Translations under genes and position numbers: made by a program
The notes under the pieces: generated by a model
The model's database searches: none
What the model saw: only the letters and a program-made list of their open reading frames with translations
Told to the model about the DNA's origin: nothing
Source: JBBQUN01 sp963698395
Lineage (GTDB): Bacteria > Actinomycetota > Acidimicrobiia > Acidimicrobiales > SZUA-35
Assembly: GCA_963698395.1 (NCBI GenBank)
Contig: CAVOQQ010000004.1
Span: 310,001 to 374,000 of the forward strand
Reading direction: 5' to 3'
DNA: 64,000 nucleotides
Shown: positions 35,196 through 43,773 of the stretch, piece after piece
How positions within the stretch are numbered: position 1 is the first letter of the stretch
Layout of the letters: every line of letters begins with the position of its first letter

Positions 35196-36800
35196 GATGC
35201 CGGCTCCCGTTCGCTCAACCACAGACGCAGGAGGTCGGCGACCTCATCGGGCTGGTTCTCGATCAGCTCGAAGATGTCGGCCTCACGCTCGGCGATCTCC
35301 TGCCTTGCCGCTTCGATCTCGGCCTGGGTCGCCTCGGCCGACGGCAACGCCGACAGGTCGACTCCGTTCAGATCGATCGACTCGATCACGTTGTTCTTCT
35401 TGCCCTTGCGAAGCATGAGGATCGAGAAGACGACGATGACGAGGGCGATCAGCGCGGTGGCGCCGGTCCGGATGAGTCCGATGAGACTCTCCTGGCCCTG
35501 TGCCGCTGCGGCTTCTTCGATGGCCTGGGCCTCGGCCTCGGCACCGGCGGTGTCGAACGGGAGGGCTTGCACCGAGACGAGATCGCCTCGGGCCGCCTGC
35601 ACTCCGACCGCAGCACCGACCAGATCCTGGAAGTTCGTGAGCGATGCGGCATCGTCCAAGCCGGCCGCAGCCAGCACGGTCTCGTCGAGCAGCACGGCGA
35701 CCGACAACGACGTCGGGGTGCCGGGGGCCTCGGTCCGAGTGGTGACCGTTTCGTCGAACAGGTAGGCGCGATCGCCCTCACGAAGCCGGTAGTAGAGGTC
35801 GTTGCCCTCGGCGATCGTCACCGGATCGATGAGGTTGTCCTCGGTACCGAGGAGCCCGGTGTCGAGCTGATCGTTCGGGGCGATGTAGTCCTCGTCTCGA
35901 GCCGTCTCGTCCTGGATCACCTGGTCGCCGTTGGCGTCGAGCACGGGCGTGCGCTCCCGGATCTCCGATTGGCTCTGGCTGAAGTCGAGCGCGGCGGTGA
36001 CGGTGACTCGGGCGTTACCGGGACCGACGACGCCTTCGAGCATGGCTCGCACCTTGTTCTCGAGGTTGGACTGGTACTCGGCGGCGACGTCCATCGCCGA
36101 TCCCCCGCCGACCCCGCCCATGCTGTCGCCCAGCCCCGGAGCGGTGTAGACGGTGCCGGCGGTGTCGGTGACCGAGACGTTCTCGGGCGTCAGTCCCTCG
36201 ACGGCACCGGCCACGATGCTGACGATGACCTGCACCTCGGAGTCGGTGAGCTTGCCCGAGGCAAGCGCGACCGAGACGGTCGCCTTCGAGTAGACCTCGT
36301 CGTCGGAGAACAGGTCGGCCTCGGGCACCACCACACTCACCCGGGCGGTCTGGACGGCGTCCATGGAGCTGATGGTCTTTTCGAGTTCACCCTGCATGCG
36401 CCCGCTGGTAGCCGGTGCGCTGATCGAACTCTGATGTCGTGAACCCGTTGTTGTCGAGGATCTCCCACCCCTCGGGGCCGGAAGAGACACCGGCGCCGGC
36501 GAGATTGAGCCGGATCTGGTTGACCTGGTCCATCGGGACGTAGATCGAGGATCCGTCGCCACCGAGTTCGTAGGCAACGCCCATCGCCGAGAGTTCGCTG
36601 GTGACCTCTGCGGCCTTGGCCGAGTCGATGCCGCCGTAGAGGAGGCCCATCGGGGTTCCGCCCCCGAGCTGCGAGAGGAAGTAGATGACGGCGAGCGTTG
36701 CGAAGAAGGCACCGGCGAGCATGGCTCGCTGCTGCATCGTCATCCGACTGATCGAGGCGCCGACGCCGTCTTTCACGGCGACCATTGATGTACCTGCCAT
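35192..36800 (-). pseudogene. fliF: MS-ring protein fliF with a one-base frameshift near 36398
   Basis: From ATG 36800 the protein begins with a TM segment (AMLAGAFFATLAVIYFLSQL) and the ring-building motif region (VPMDQVNQIRLNLAGAG, GWEILDNNGFTTSEFDQRTG). The frame ends 3 codons after YQRA at a TGA. Dropping the extra C in GCGCATGCAG gives QRAMQGELEKTISSMDAV and then a complete C-terminal part: ARVSVVVPEADLFSD, a periplasmic-type linker, a second TM (ALIALVIVVFSILML) and the FliG-binding tail. Restored length is about 535 residues, normal for FliF. FliF forms the membrane ring on which the flagellum is built, so a real mutation would abolish flagella. Confidence 0.88.
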
Positions 36801-36801
36801 G

Positions 36802-37111
36802 TCAGACCTGCATCCTCATGATCTCGTTGAACGCCTCGACGGCTCGGTTGCGAACGGCGACGGTCACCTCGGTCAGGAGCTGGGCCTCGGTCGTCGCCAT
36901 CATGAAGTCGCTGATCGACGACAGATCGCCCGTCGCCGCGGCACGCGACGCGGTATCGGCTCGCTGTTCGGCGGCAGCCGAGCGCGTCGAGCGCATCACC
37001 GATCTGGCCGGCGATGCTCGTTTCGGATGTCTCGGTGTCGCCGGCAAGGCGGGCCGATTCGACCCGACCGCCGAGCCCGGAGACGGAGACGCCACCAACA
37101 GGGCTGATCAC
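36802..37111 (-). pseudogene. fliE: Rod/MS-ring junction protein fliE with a one-base frameshift near 36982
   Basis: The start (MISPVGGVSVSGLGG, GTG 37111) and the end (FMMATTEAQLLTEVTVAVRN then AVEAFNEIMRMQV, stop at 36802) are clear FliE, but they are in different frames. Removing one G from CTCGGCTGCC joins them as GQIGDALDALAAAEQRAD, giving about 102 residues, the usual length. FliE joins the MS-ring to the rod. It lies between flgC and fliF, one base before fliF. Confidence 0.85.
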
Positions 37112-37515
37112 TAGCGACCCCCGATCTCGAGGGCTCGGCGGTACGCGTCACGGGCCCGCTCGAAGGCGGACACGTTCGCTTGATACGCCCGCTGGGCGAT
37201 CAACATGTGGGTCATCTGGTCGGAGAGGCTCATGTCGGGAGCTCGCACCATTCCTTCTTCGTCAGCAAGCGGGTGAGTGGGGTCGTAGATGGTGATGCCT
37301 TCGGCGTTGCCGAAGCGGGCTTCGGTCACCACGGCGCCAGCGGGTTTGCCGTTGCGGGAGGCGGAGGACACCACGACCATGCGTTCTTGATATGCGGCCT
37401 CATCAGTGCCGCGAATCGTGTTGACGTTGGCGATGTTGTCGGAAACGGCGTCGAGCCAGGTCTGGTAGACGTCCATACCAGAGGTGGAGATGCCGAGACT
37501 GCGGAAGATCTCCAT
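37111..37515 (-). CDS. flgC: Flagellar basal-body rod protein FlgC
   Basis: The protein has 134 residues: SLGISTSGMDVYQTWLDAVS and NIANVNTIRGTD at the N-terminus, and MTHMLIAQRAYQANVSAFER at the C-terminus, the paired axial helices of proximal rod proteins. It forms part of the rod with FlgB. The stop overlaps the fliE start by one base. Confidence 0.93.
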   Translation of the reverse strand: MEIFRSLGISTSGMDVYQTWLDAVSDNIANVNTIRGTDEAAYQERMVVVSSASRNGKPAGAVVTEARFGNAEGITIYDPTHPLADEEGMVRAPDMSLSDQMTHMLIAQRAYQANVSAFERARDAYRRALEIGGR

Positions 37516-37518
37516 GGC

Positions 37519-37860
37519 CTACGACCAGGTCGATCGGAGCTGGCGGTACTGAGCGTTCAACGCTTCGGTGACCAGCTGCTGGTGGAGGTTGTTCTGTTCG
37601 AGTGCGGTGATCTCATGGTCGAGGCGAACGTTGTTGCCATCGAAGCGGGTGGGAGCGAGTGAGATCGACTGTTCGATACCGGCGCGTTCAGGTCGGCCGT
37701 CCTGAATCGCTCGACGGAGCGACGCCGCGAAATCGACCTCCTGGGCCAGATAGCCCGGGGTCTCGACGTTCGAGATGTTGTTCTCGTGCGCCTGTCGCTG
37801 GACGTCGAGTCCGCGCAGTGCCGCTCCGAGTGTTTGGGTGGTGAGGTCGCTGATGAACAC
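37519..37860 (-). CDS. flgB: Flagellar basal-body rod protein FlgB
   Basis: The protein has 113 residues with ALRGLDVQRQAHENNISNVE followed by TPGYLAQEVDF, the FlgB N-terminal axial motif, and a C-terminal helix (NNLHQQLVTEALNAQYRQLR). GTG 37860 is chosen because AAGGAG lies 7 nt upstream and the family begins near the DLTTQTL segment. It is the first gene of the flgB-flgE block; the upstream region holds a palindrome and the AbiEi-DUF559 gene. Confidence 0.9.
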   Translation of the reverse strand: MFISDLTTQTLGAALRGLDVQRQAHENNISNVETPGYLAQEVDFAASLRRAIQDGRPERAGIEQSISLAPTRFDGNNVRLDHEITALEQNNLHQQLVTEALNAQYRQLRSTWS

Positions 37861-37953
37861 GACCACGCTCCTTTGTTGGACGAGGGTTGACTGCCGACGC
37901 CACATGGCGAAGGTCAGGTACTGCCGCCCGTCCATGGGCGTGATCTTGTGCTT

Positions 37954-37980
37954 CATTCCGGACCGACTGGGGCCGGAATG
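37954..37980. promoter_or_regulatory. 8-bp inverted repeat upstream of flgB, possible operator
   Basis: CATTCCGG and CCGGAATG are perfect inverted arms with an 11-bp spacer, centred about 107 bp before the flgB start. Arm length and spacing suit a dimeric regulator; none is identified. Confidence 0.4.
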
Positions 37981-38082
37981 ACCCGCTCAGCTTCCCGCTG
38001 GACCACAGCTTCGGCAGCCCATCGCCGAACGTGAGTGAGTCGTGCGTCTCATCTCTCCCAACGATCCCCCTCCCCACCGGCC

Positions 38083-38193
38083 TCGAACTTCCGGGGCTCT
38101 GTACCAAACGGCGAAAGCTCCGGGGCTCCGTACGCACAGAAGCACGCAGACCCGGAGCTTTCCTCGAATTGGACGCAGACCCGAGACTTCGAG
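38083..38193. repeat. Inverted repeat, family 2, copy A (left of AbiEi-DUF559 gene)
   Basis: The inner arms AAAGCTCCGGG (38114) and CCCGGAGCTTT (38151) pair; outer related arms (CTTCCGGGGCTCTGTACC; ACGCAGACCCGAGACTTCG) form a second, imperfect level. The same architecture is at 39225-39331. Confidence 0.8.
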
Positions 38194-38221
38194 CTTCGCA
38201 CCCAAACCTCTTCCAACACCT

Positions 38222-38253
38222 TTGACATATTGCTATTTACTGTTATTTACGTT
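38222..38253 (+). promoter_or_regulatory. Promoter of the second AbiEi-DUF559 gene
   Basis: TTGACA (38222-38227) is followed by TATTTA (38244, spacer 16) or TACGTT (38248, spacer 20) in an AT-rich patch that is rare in this window. TACGTT lies 11 nt before ATG 38265. Confidence 0.5.
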
Positions 38254-38264
38254 TGAATGCCTAC

Positions 38265-39197
38265 ATGGCGAAATCAGTGGACCAACGGATGATCGAACTG
38301 GCGGCGCTCAATCACGGCGCAGTGGCGTCGGCGGAGCTTCGACGAAGCGGGATCTCGCGGTCCTCGGTGGCGACCAGAGTGCACGCCGGGTTCTTCGTCC
38401 GTGTGGCGAAGGGGGTCTACGTCCTGCCGGCGATGGAATCGGCCCTCACCATCCTCGCCGCAGCCCAACTGGCGCTGCCCGTGGGGGCGATCAGTCATCG
38501 AACCGCCGCCCGACTGCACGACATGCGAGTCGGAGCCCGAGGGCTACACCTCACCTGCCCACCTGGCGCTCACCACGCCATCACCGGTGTACGAGTCCAC
38601 GAGTCACGCCGCCTGGAGTCGGTCGACATCTGCCTGATCGACGGACTACGAGTCACCACGCCGGCAAGAACCCTATGGGATCTGGCCAACGACATGGGTG
38701 AGAACCTGCACCGAGACCTCATCCAAGAGCAGCTCATCAAGTCGAAGCCGACGAAGGACGAGCTGATCGCCTGCCACCGTGCGATGGCGCGGCAGGGGCG
38801 GAAGGGAACGACGCGGATGCGCGAACAGCTGCTGCTTCTTCTCGACGACCAGCCCTTTCCCGAATCCGAGCTGGAGCGCAGGGTGCTCACCGAGCTCAAG
38901 CGACGAGACGCTCCCCCGCTCCTTCGACAGTTCAAACCCCCGTGGTACGACGGAGTGCGCGGCATCGTGGACTTCGCCGATCCCATCGGCAAGACGATTC
39001 TCGAGGCCGATGGGCGCCGTTGGCACGCCTCCGAAGCGGCTCGTCGTTCCGACCTTCGACGAGACGTCCTTGCTGGTCAACACGGCTGGTTCGTCTACCG
39101 AATCGGATGGCAAGAAGTGGTCCATCGGACCGACTCGATCATGGACGACGTGGTTGCCCTGGTCGCCGCCCGCCACGCCGCCGCCCAGGTCGTCTGA
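38265..39197 (+). CDS. AbiEi-like winged-helix/DUF559 (Vsr-like) nuclease-fold protein
   Basis: The protein has 310 residues. The N-terminal winged helix (GAVASAELRRSGISRSSVAT then FFVRVAKGVYVLP) is AbiEi-like, followed by the AISHRTAARLHDM and VTTPARTLWDLA motifs. The C-terminal DUF559 domain is classical: SELERRVLTELKRR, GIVDFADP, ILEADGRRWHASEAARR then DLRRDVLAGQHGWFVYRIGW, with the expected E/D...ExD acidic residues for a PD-(D/E)xK fold. It is a distant paralogue of the gene at 4427. It is the only plus-strand gene among minus-strand flagellar genes and is flanked by family 2 palindromes, pointing to insertion. No partner toxin is present. TTG 38253 is an alternative start; ATG 38265 is preferred. 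Confidence 0.72.
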   Translation: MAKSVDQRMIELAALNHGAVASAELRRSGISRSSVATRVHAGFFVRVAKGVYVLPAMESALTILAAAQLALPVGAISHRTAARLHDMRVGARGLHLTCPPGAHHAITGVRVHESRRLESVDICLIDGLRVTTPARTLWDLANDMGENLHRDLIQEQLIKSKPTKDELIACHRAMARQGRKGTTRMREQLLLLLDDQPFPESELERRVLTELKRRDAPPLLRQFKPPWYDGVRGIVDFADPIGKTILEADGRRWHASEAARRSDLRRDVLAGQHGWFVYRIGWQEVVHRTDSIMDDVVALVAARHAAAQVV

Positions 39198-39224
39198 GCC
39201 ACTCGCCTTGTCCTGAGTTGCTCC

Positions 39225-39331
39225 ACGTCTCGGGTCTCCGTCCGACAACCCAACAAGCTCCGGGTTTCGGTACGGCTGAGCGTACGGAAACCCGGAGCTC
39301 GTTCGAGATCGTACGCAAACCCGGAAGTTCG
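39225..39331. repeat. Inverted repeat, family 2, copy B (right of AbiEi-DUF559 gene)
   Basis: The inner arms AAGCTCCGGGTTTCGGTACG (39255-39274) and 39281-39300 pair at nearly every base around a 6-nt loop; weaker outer arms lie at 39225-39246 and about 39307-39331. Position between convergent genes means it may also terminate. Confidence 0.85.
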
Positions 39332-39359
39332 GCCGCTCAGGAGCGGGTTGGGGGCTGAG

Positions 39360-39414
<55 letters not shown>

Positions 39415-39735
39415 TCAGAGTTTGGTGGAGAAGGTGCTGCTGGCGTGCTTGGTCTGGTGGGTGCGACGACGGTGGATCGACGAGCCGTTGGGCGAGACCG
39501 CAGCCATCTTCTCCAAGACCGCCGCTTCGAGGGTGGCCGAGCGCTCGAGCAGGGCCTCGGCCCGCAAGCGGAGCGATTCCGGCAAGGCGTCGACGTCGGC
39601 GGGTGGGGACCAGGGGTTCGACCACGATGGCTCGCTGTCGGAGTCGGCGGTCGCCAGATGCTCCTCGTGCCACTCGAGCGAGCGCTCGAACTCGTCGAGA
39701 AGCTGCGGCCACGACTTGTGGTCGACCTGGGTCAT
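39415..39735 (-). CDS. Small protein in the FliT position, function unknown
   Basis: The protein has 106 residues, mainly helical and acidic with a basic, Ser/Thr-rich tail. It begins MTQVDHKSWPQLLDEFERSL and has LRLRAEALLERSATLEAAVL in the middle. I do not recognise a family. It follows fliS and overlaps the restored fliS stop by 4 bp (ATGA), the place where many genomes have fliT, a filament-cap chaperone of similar size. That role is inferred from position and size only. Confidence 0.6.
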   Translation of the reverse strand: MTQVDHKSWPQLLDEFERSLEWHEEHLATADSDSEPSWSNPWSPPADVDALPESLRLRAEALLERSATLEAAVLEKMAAVSPNGSSIHRRRTHQTKHASSTFSTKL

Positions 39736-40170
39736 GCCGAGATACCTGCGCTCAAGGCACTACCTGCAGCGGAGGAACCCGCTCGTGGCGCCGTGCCCGA
39801 AGAGGTCTGGCGATACGCCTCGTGCCATGACTCGGCGAGTGGTTCGACCACGGCCCGGCAGTTCTCGATGAGGCCGACCGATTTCTTCGGCGTTGGCCGC
39901 TGCGAGCTGCTCGGTCAGATAGACGTAGAGGTCGGCGAGTGCGCCACCGTCAGGCCAGGCTTCGAGGTCGAGCGCCATGTGGAGTTCGAACACGATCTCC
40001 TGTGCGTGGATCAGCGCGTTGTGCGCTTCTTCGATCTCCCGCCGCTCGATGGCGTCGATCGCACGATCGAAGTCGAGCAGCATCCGGTCGTACAGCATGG
40101 TGAGCAAGCGACCCGGTGGGGTGCTGGCCATGCCGTCGGAGCGGTAGCGATTGGCAACGGAGTAGTTCAT
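39732..40170 (-). pseudogene. fliS: Flagellin chaperone fliS with a one-base frameshift near 39883
   Basis: The first ~97 residues are FliS: MNYSVANRYRSDGMASTPPG, LLTMLYDRMLLDFDRAIDAI, LADLYVYLTEQLAAANAE. The given frame then runs through unrelated Arg-rich sequence to 39760. Dropping one A from GAAATCGG restores SVGLIENCRAVVEPLAESWH then EAYRQ, the normal FliS C-terminal helix, with a stop at 39732 that overlaps the next gene as ATGA. That overlap is independent support for the restored frame. FliS binds flagellin in the cytosol and stops premature assembly. Confidence 0.87.
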
Positions 40171-40432
40171 CGGGGGACTTTCGAGGCTGAGCCGCCGAGT
40201 GGTGGTCGCCGAAGCGACGATTGGGCTGAGGAGCGGCTGTCTCGGTGGGAGACGTGATGTACAGGGACAGTGTCGGCGCGACCAAGCAGAGCATCAGGCC
40301 GACGAGGGCAGAAGGGCCGGGCGACTCACGACCTCGACCGGATTGGGTCGAGCGGTGGGTCTGGCCGCTGACGGACGAGCCGCCGTGACGAGTCGGCGGG
40401 GCATCATGATCGATGCCCACCGACGTGTCGGA

Positions 40433-42355
40433 TCAGCTGGAGTAGCTGCTCAGACTGCCGAGCTGGCCTGCAAGCCAACTCGACTGGTTGTTCAGGCTGC
40501 CGAGCGCCACCTCGAGGGCGGCGTATTGGCGCTGGAGCGCCGCTTGGCGGCGTTCCAGTCGGACCTCGTAGGCGTCGACCTGACGGTTGAACGCATTGAC
40601 CTGGTTGTCCTTGGCTTCCTTGGCGGTCGCCAGGTAGCCGGTGCCAAACGACGAGGCGTTCTTGGCCACCTCGCTGATGCGATCGAGGATGCCAGGATTC
40701 GAGTCGACCTCGTCGTCGGGTGCAACGAAGAGCCGCTGCATGCCGTCGGGGTCGGCTTCGTAGGCCGAGATGAAGGCGGCCCGGTCGAACGTGATCGTGC
40801 CATCGGTCGCAAGCGTGATGCCTGCGGCGCCGGCGGAGATGATCGAGTTGCCGGCCACCGGGTTGAGCATCGCTCGCTGGAGCTCGCTCTGGGCCCGGCG
40901 TGGCGCCGAACTCCCGGAGAGCAGACCGGTGGTGCCGGCCTCGACATCGCTCTTCGTGCCCTGCTTGATGCGGGCGAAGAGGGTGCTGAGGTCATTCACC
41001 AACGACTCGACGGCGTCGGCCACCTTGGCGGTGTCCTTGGTCGAGGAGATCGTGACCGGATCGGTGGTCACCGCAGAAACGGTGGCACTGACGCCGGGCA
41101 TGATGTCTTTGAACGTGTTGCTCGCCGACGTGATGCTGTAGGGGTTCAGGCCTTCGAAGGTGATCTCGGCGTCCTGGGCTGCGGTGAGGGTCGAGAACAT
41201 GTCGACCCCGGGCGTGCCGCTCAGGCCGGTGAACATCGACTGATCGATGCCGACCGTTGCTGCTGCTCCGGTGTCGTTGGCCGTCAGCTGGAGGCGATAG
41301 CCGCTACCGGTGTTGACCGCAACGGCGCCGTAGCTGAGGCCATCGGCGTTGTTGATCGCCGACACCACTTCCGACAACGTGCCCGATCCGAAGCTCACCT
41401 GCTCCGCATTGGCCGTGCCAAGCCGCATGGGGCCGGACATGACCGCAGCGATGCTGCCGGCGCTGGCGTTGAGGGTGACGGCTGAGTCCTTGGTCGTGTC
41501 GGTGATGGTGTTGGCCACCCCGTCGACCGTGACGATGCCGTCGGTTCCGGCTGCTACGCCTTCGGTGAGATTCCAGCCGAGCTCGGCCGCCGCCGATCCG
41601 CCGGTCACCTCGATGGTGTTGTCGCTGCCTTCGGCAATGGTCGAGAGCGTGAGCTTGCCGGTGTCATCGACACCTGCCTTCACCACGCCCTTGGCCGCCG
41701 GGCTCGAGGCGATCGCCGTGTTGATGGCGGCTGCCAGCTCCTCGGCACTCTCGTACTCACCGGTGCCGATCGACAGCGAGATCGAGCCGGCACCGGCAAC
41801 ACTGAACATCAGTTCGTTGTTGGTGCCATCGATCGTCAGTGGGACCGGCTGAGGCAACGATGACGCCGTTGTCTTCGCTGCTGCCGATGCCTGGGTCACC
41901 TCGAAGGAGATGTCGCCGACGTTCAGTCCGGTTGCTGCGAGCTTGTCGAAGCCGAGCTTGTTGGTCCCGGAATAGGAGAAGACCGAACCACCCGCAGCCA
42001 CCACCGTGTTGGTGGTGGCAACGACCTGGTTCGAGTAGATCGCCTCGCCCGACGCCACCTGGGTGACGTTGAAGGCGAGGTTGCCAGTGGAGGCGCCAGA
42101 GGTGGCAGCCACCTTCACCGAATCACTCGAGCTGGTCGCCGACAAGGGCTGCCAGGCCGAGGGATACTTCATGGTGGCGGCGGCGGTACGAATACCGACA
42201 ACCGAGGTCCGCAGACCGTCGAGCTCGGTGCTTGCCGACTTGGCAAGGGTTGCCCGATTCTCGAGTCGTTGCTGCGGGATGCGTTCGAGCTGCATCAGCT
42301 GAGAAATGATCGAGCTCGTGTCGAGCCCGGTGACCAATCCATCTACTGCGCTCAT
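40433..42355 (-). CDS. fliD: Flagellar filament cap protein FliD
   Basis: The protein has 640 residues. The N-terminus MSAVDGLVTGLDTSSIISQL with MQLERIPQQRL and the C-terminal coiled coil (AFNRQVDAYEVRLERRQAAL, then ALEVALGSLNNQSSWLAGQL) are typical FliD. The middle is Ala/Thr/Ser-rich surface domain. It forms the pentameric cap that folds flagellin at the tip. The ATG is preceded by GAAGGAG. The 262-bp gap to fliS on its downstream side contains only a 7-bp hairpin (CTCGACC/GGTCGAG, 40333-40352). Confidence 0.93.
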   Translation of the reverse strand: MSAVDGLVTGLDTSSIISQLMQLERIPQQRLENRATLAKSASTELDGLRTSVVGIRTAAATMKYPSAWQPLSATSSSDSVKVAATSGASTGNLAFNVTQVASGEAIYSNQVVATTNTVVAAGGSVFSYSGTNKLGFDKLAATGLNVGDISFEVTQASAAAKTTASSLPQPVPLTIDGTNNELMFSVAGAGSISLSIGTGEYESAEELAAAINTAIASSPAAKGVVKAGVDDTGKLTLSTIAEGSDNTIEVTGGSAAAELGWNLTEGVAAGTDGIVTVDGVANTITDTTKDSAVTLNASAGSIAAVMSGPMRLGTANAEQVSFGSGTLSEVVSAINNADGLSYGAVAVNTGSGYRLQLTANDTGAAATVGIDQSMFTGLSGTPGVDMFSTLTAAQDAEITFEGLNPYSITSASNTFKDIMPGVSATVSAVTTDPVTISSTKDTAKVADAVESLVNDLSTLFARIKQGTKSDVEAGTTGLLSGSSAPRRAQSELQRAMLNPVAGNSIISAGAAGITLATDGTITFDRAAFISAYEADPDGMQRLFVAPDDEVDSNPGILDRISEVAKNASSFGTGYLATAKEAKDNQVNAFNRQVDAYEVRLERRQAALQRQYAALEVALGSLNNQSSWLAGQLGSLSSYSS

Positions 42356-42467
42356 GGCGAATCTTCTCCTTCTTCCGTCGACGGGAACCGATTGTCATGA
42401 AATGACGACGAAGGCGGAGGAGGACCGACGCAAAGGACGCAATGCGCCGGCCCTCAACCAAATCTCC

Positions 42468-43583
42468 TCAACCCAGGAGACGAAGGACGCCCTGCGGCAG
42501 TGAGTTGGCCTGCCCGAGCATCGCGGTGCCGGCCTGCTGCAGGATCTGCTGCTTGGTGAAGTTGGTCATCTCGGTCGCCATGTCGGTGTCACGGATACGA
42601 GACTCCGACGCAACGATGTTCTCGGTGCTGACCTGCAGGTTGTTGATGGTGCTTTCGAAGCGGTTCTGCTTGGCACCGAGCTCGGACCGCTGGTCCGAGA
42701 CCTTGGCGATCGCAGCGTCGATGGCGTCGATCGCAGCACCGGCGTCGTCGAGCACGCCGACGGACTTGTCGATGGACAGACCGACGGTGGTCATCGAGGA
42801 GATCGACACCTCGATGCGGTCGTTGGCCGAGTTGTTGGCGCCGATCTGGAAGGTGGCGCCGTCGCTGCCGGTCGAAGCCAGCGTGCCCGGTGTACCGATG
42901 TCGGCGACACCGGCACCGGCCACGACGAATGCGTCGCCACCAGTGATCGTGAACTCAGCGCCACTCACGCCGAACTCAACCGAGGCGGACACGCCTCGCG
43001 ATCCGACCTGATCGTTGATCTTGTTGACCACGTCGTCGGCTGAGTCACCGGCAGTGATGGTCACGGTGGTGGTGTCTCCGCCGAAAGCGAAGGTGATATC
43101 GCCACCAGTGGCGCCGGTTGCGTAATCGACAGCCGCACCGGTTGCGCTGTGCGAAGCACCGAACGAGCCGTTGAGCAGCTTCTTGGAACCAAAGCTCGTG
43201 GTCTGCGAGATGCGATCGATCTCGTTGGCCAGCTCGATGTATTCCTTCTCCGACGCATCCACTGCGGTTGCGTCGTTGGTACCGGTGTTGTTGGCCTGGA
43301 CCGCGAGATCACGCATGCGGTTGAGCATGGAGTGAACCTCGGTCAGTGCACCTTCAGCGGTTTGGACGACCGAGATGCCGTCCTGTGCGTTGCGGGTGGC
43401 CTGCTGGAGGCCGGACGCCTGGGCCCGCAAGCCCTGGCTGATCGTGAGACCAGCGGCGTCGTCGCCTGCCCGGTTGATTCGGAAGCCAGAAGACAGCTTC
43501 TCGAGTGACTTCCCGAGGCTCATGTTCGAGGTGCTCAGGTTCCGGTTTGCGTTGAAAGCGGCGACGTTGTTGTTGATGCGCAT
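42468..43583 (-). CDS. fliC: Flagellin
   Basis: The protein has 371 residues. The conserved D0/D1 N-terminus is MRINNNVAAFNANRNLSTSN then KLSSGFRINRAGDDAAGLTI; the C-terminus has VSDQRSELGAKQNRFESTIN and ends in GQANSLPQGVLRLLG. The short variable part (about 150-260) is Gly/Ala/Thr-rich. It is the only flagellin gene in the window. The leader is long and structured with GGA-rich candidate CsrA sites, one over the ribosome site (GGAAGGAACC), fitting the FliW-CsrA control known for hag of Bacillus; fliW and csrA are both present here. Confidence 0.96.
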   Translation of the reverse strand: MRINNNVAAFNANRNLSTSNMSLGKSLEKLSSGFRINRAGDDAAGLTISQGLRAQASGLQQATRNAQDGISVVQTAEGALTEVHSMLNRMRDLAVQANNTGTNDATAVDASEKEYIELANEIDRISQTTSFGSKKLLNGSFGASHSATGAAVDYATGATGGDITFAFGGDTTTVTITAGDSADDVVNKINDQVGSRGVSASVEFGVSGAEFTITGGDAFVVAGAGVADIGTPGTLASTGSDGATFQIGANNSANDRIEVSISSMTTVGLSIDKSVGVLDDAGAAIDAIDAAIAKVSDQRSELGAKQNRFESTINNLQVSTENIVASESRIRDTDMATEMTNFTKQQILQQAGTAMLGQANSLPQGVLRLLG

Positions 43584-43590
43584 GTCTCTA

Positions 43591-43712
43591 GGTTCCTTCC
43601 GTGGGAGACAAAGTGTCTTGTGTTGTTTGTTTGCTGAACCCGTCCGTCCTTGGACTGCGGTTCGCTACCGAAGATCGGTAGCTAGTGGCCAGCCTCGGTT
43701 CCCCTTTCGGGG
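43591..43712 (-). promoter_or_regulatory. fliC leader: two hairpins, A/C-rich spacer, candidate CsrA sites
   Basis: On the minus strand, in order: a CCCC-GAAA-GGGG tetraloop hairpin (43701-43712), a perfect 8-bp hairpin GCTACCGA/TCGGTAGC (43664-43682), CCAAGGACGGACG with two GGA cores (43641-43653), an unpaired A/C-rich stretch (about 43604-43636), and GGAAGGAACC as ribosome site (43591-43600). CsrA recognises GGA in leader RNAs; its action here is inference. A sigma-28-type promoter should be upstream, but I cannot place one with confidence. Confidence 0.5.
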
Positions 43713-43773
43713 GTATGAGGCCAAACCAAGATTTCTTTTCGAGATTTCTGCTGCCGACGACGCCGGCACACCT

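Larger units (their letters stand above)
37861..38264. other. 404-bp region between divergent flgB and AbiEi-DUF559 genes
   Basis: It contains the CATTCCGG palindrome (37954-37980), a family 2 nested inverted repeat (38083-38193) and an AT-rich promoter patch (38221-38256). No protein-coding reading frame in it looks real. Confidence 0.7.

Noticed and set aside
36380..36800. Separate short gene for the N-terminal part of FliF
   Set aside because: The two parts join seamlessly as one FliF when a single base is removed, so one broken gene is simpler than two genes.
37954..37980. Sigma-54 or sigma-28 promoter for flgB
   Set aside because: No GG-N10-GC or TAAA-N15-GCCGATAA pattern could be found at a suitable distance.
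40171..40432. Small gene between fliS and fliD
   Set aside because: The possible frame (from 40420, minus) runs into fliS in another frame and has no ribosome site or recognisable domain.
43664..43682. Rho-independent terminator inside the fliC leader
   Set aside because: There is no U-tract, the hairpin lies between the probable promoter and a highly expressed gene, and the downstream leader is GGA-rich, so a regulatory stem is more likely.
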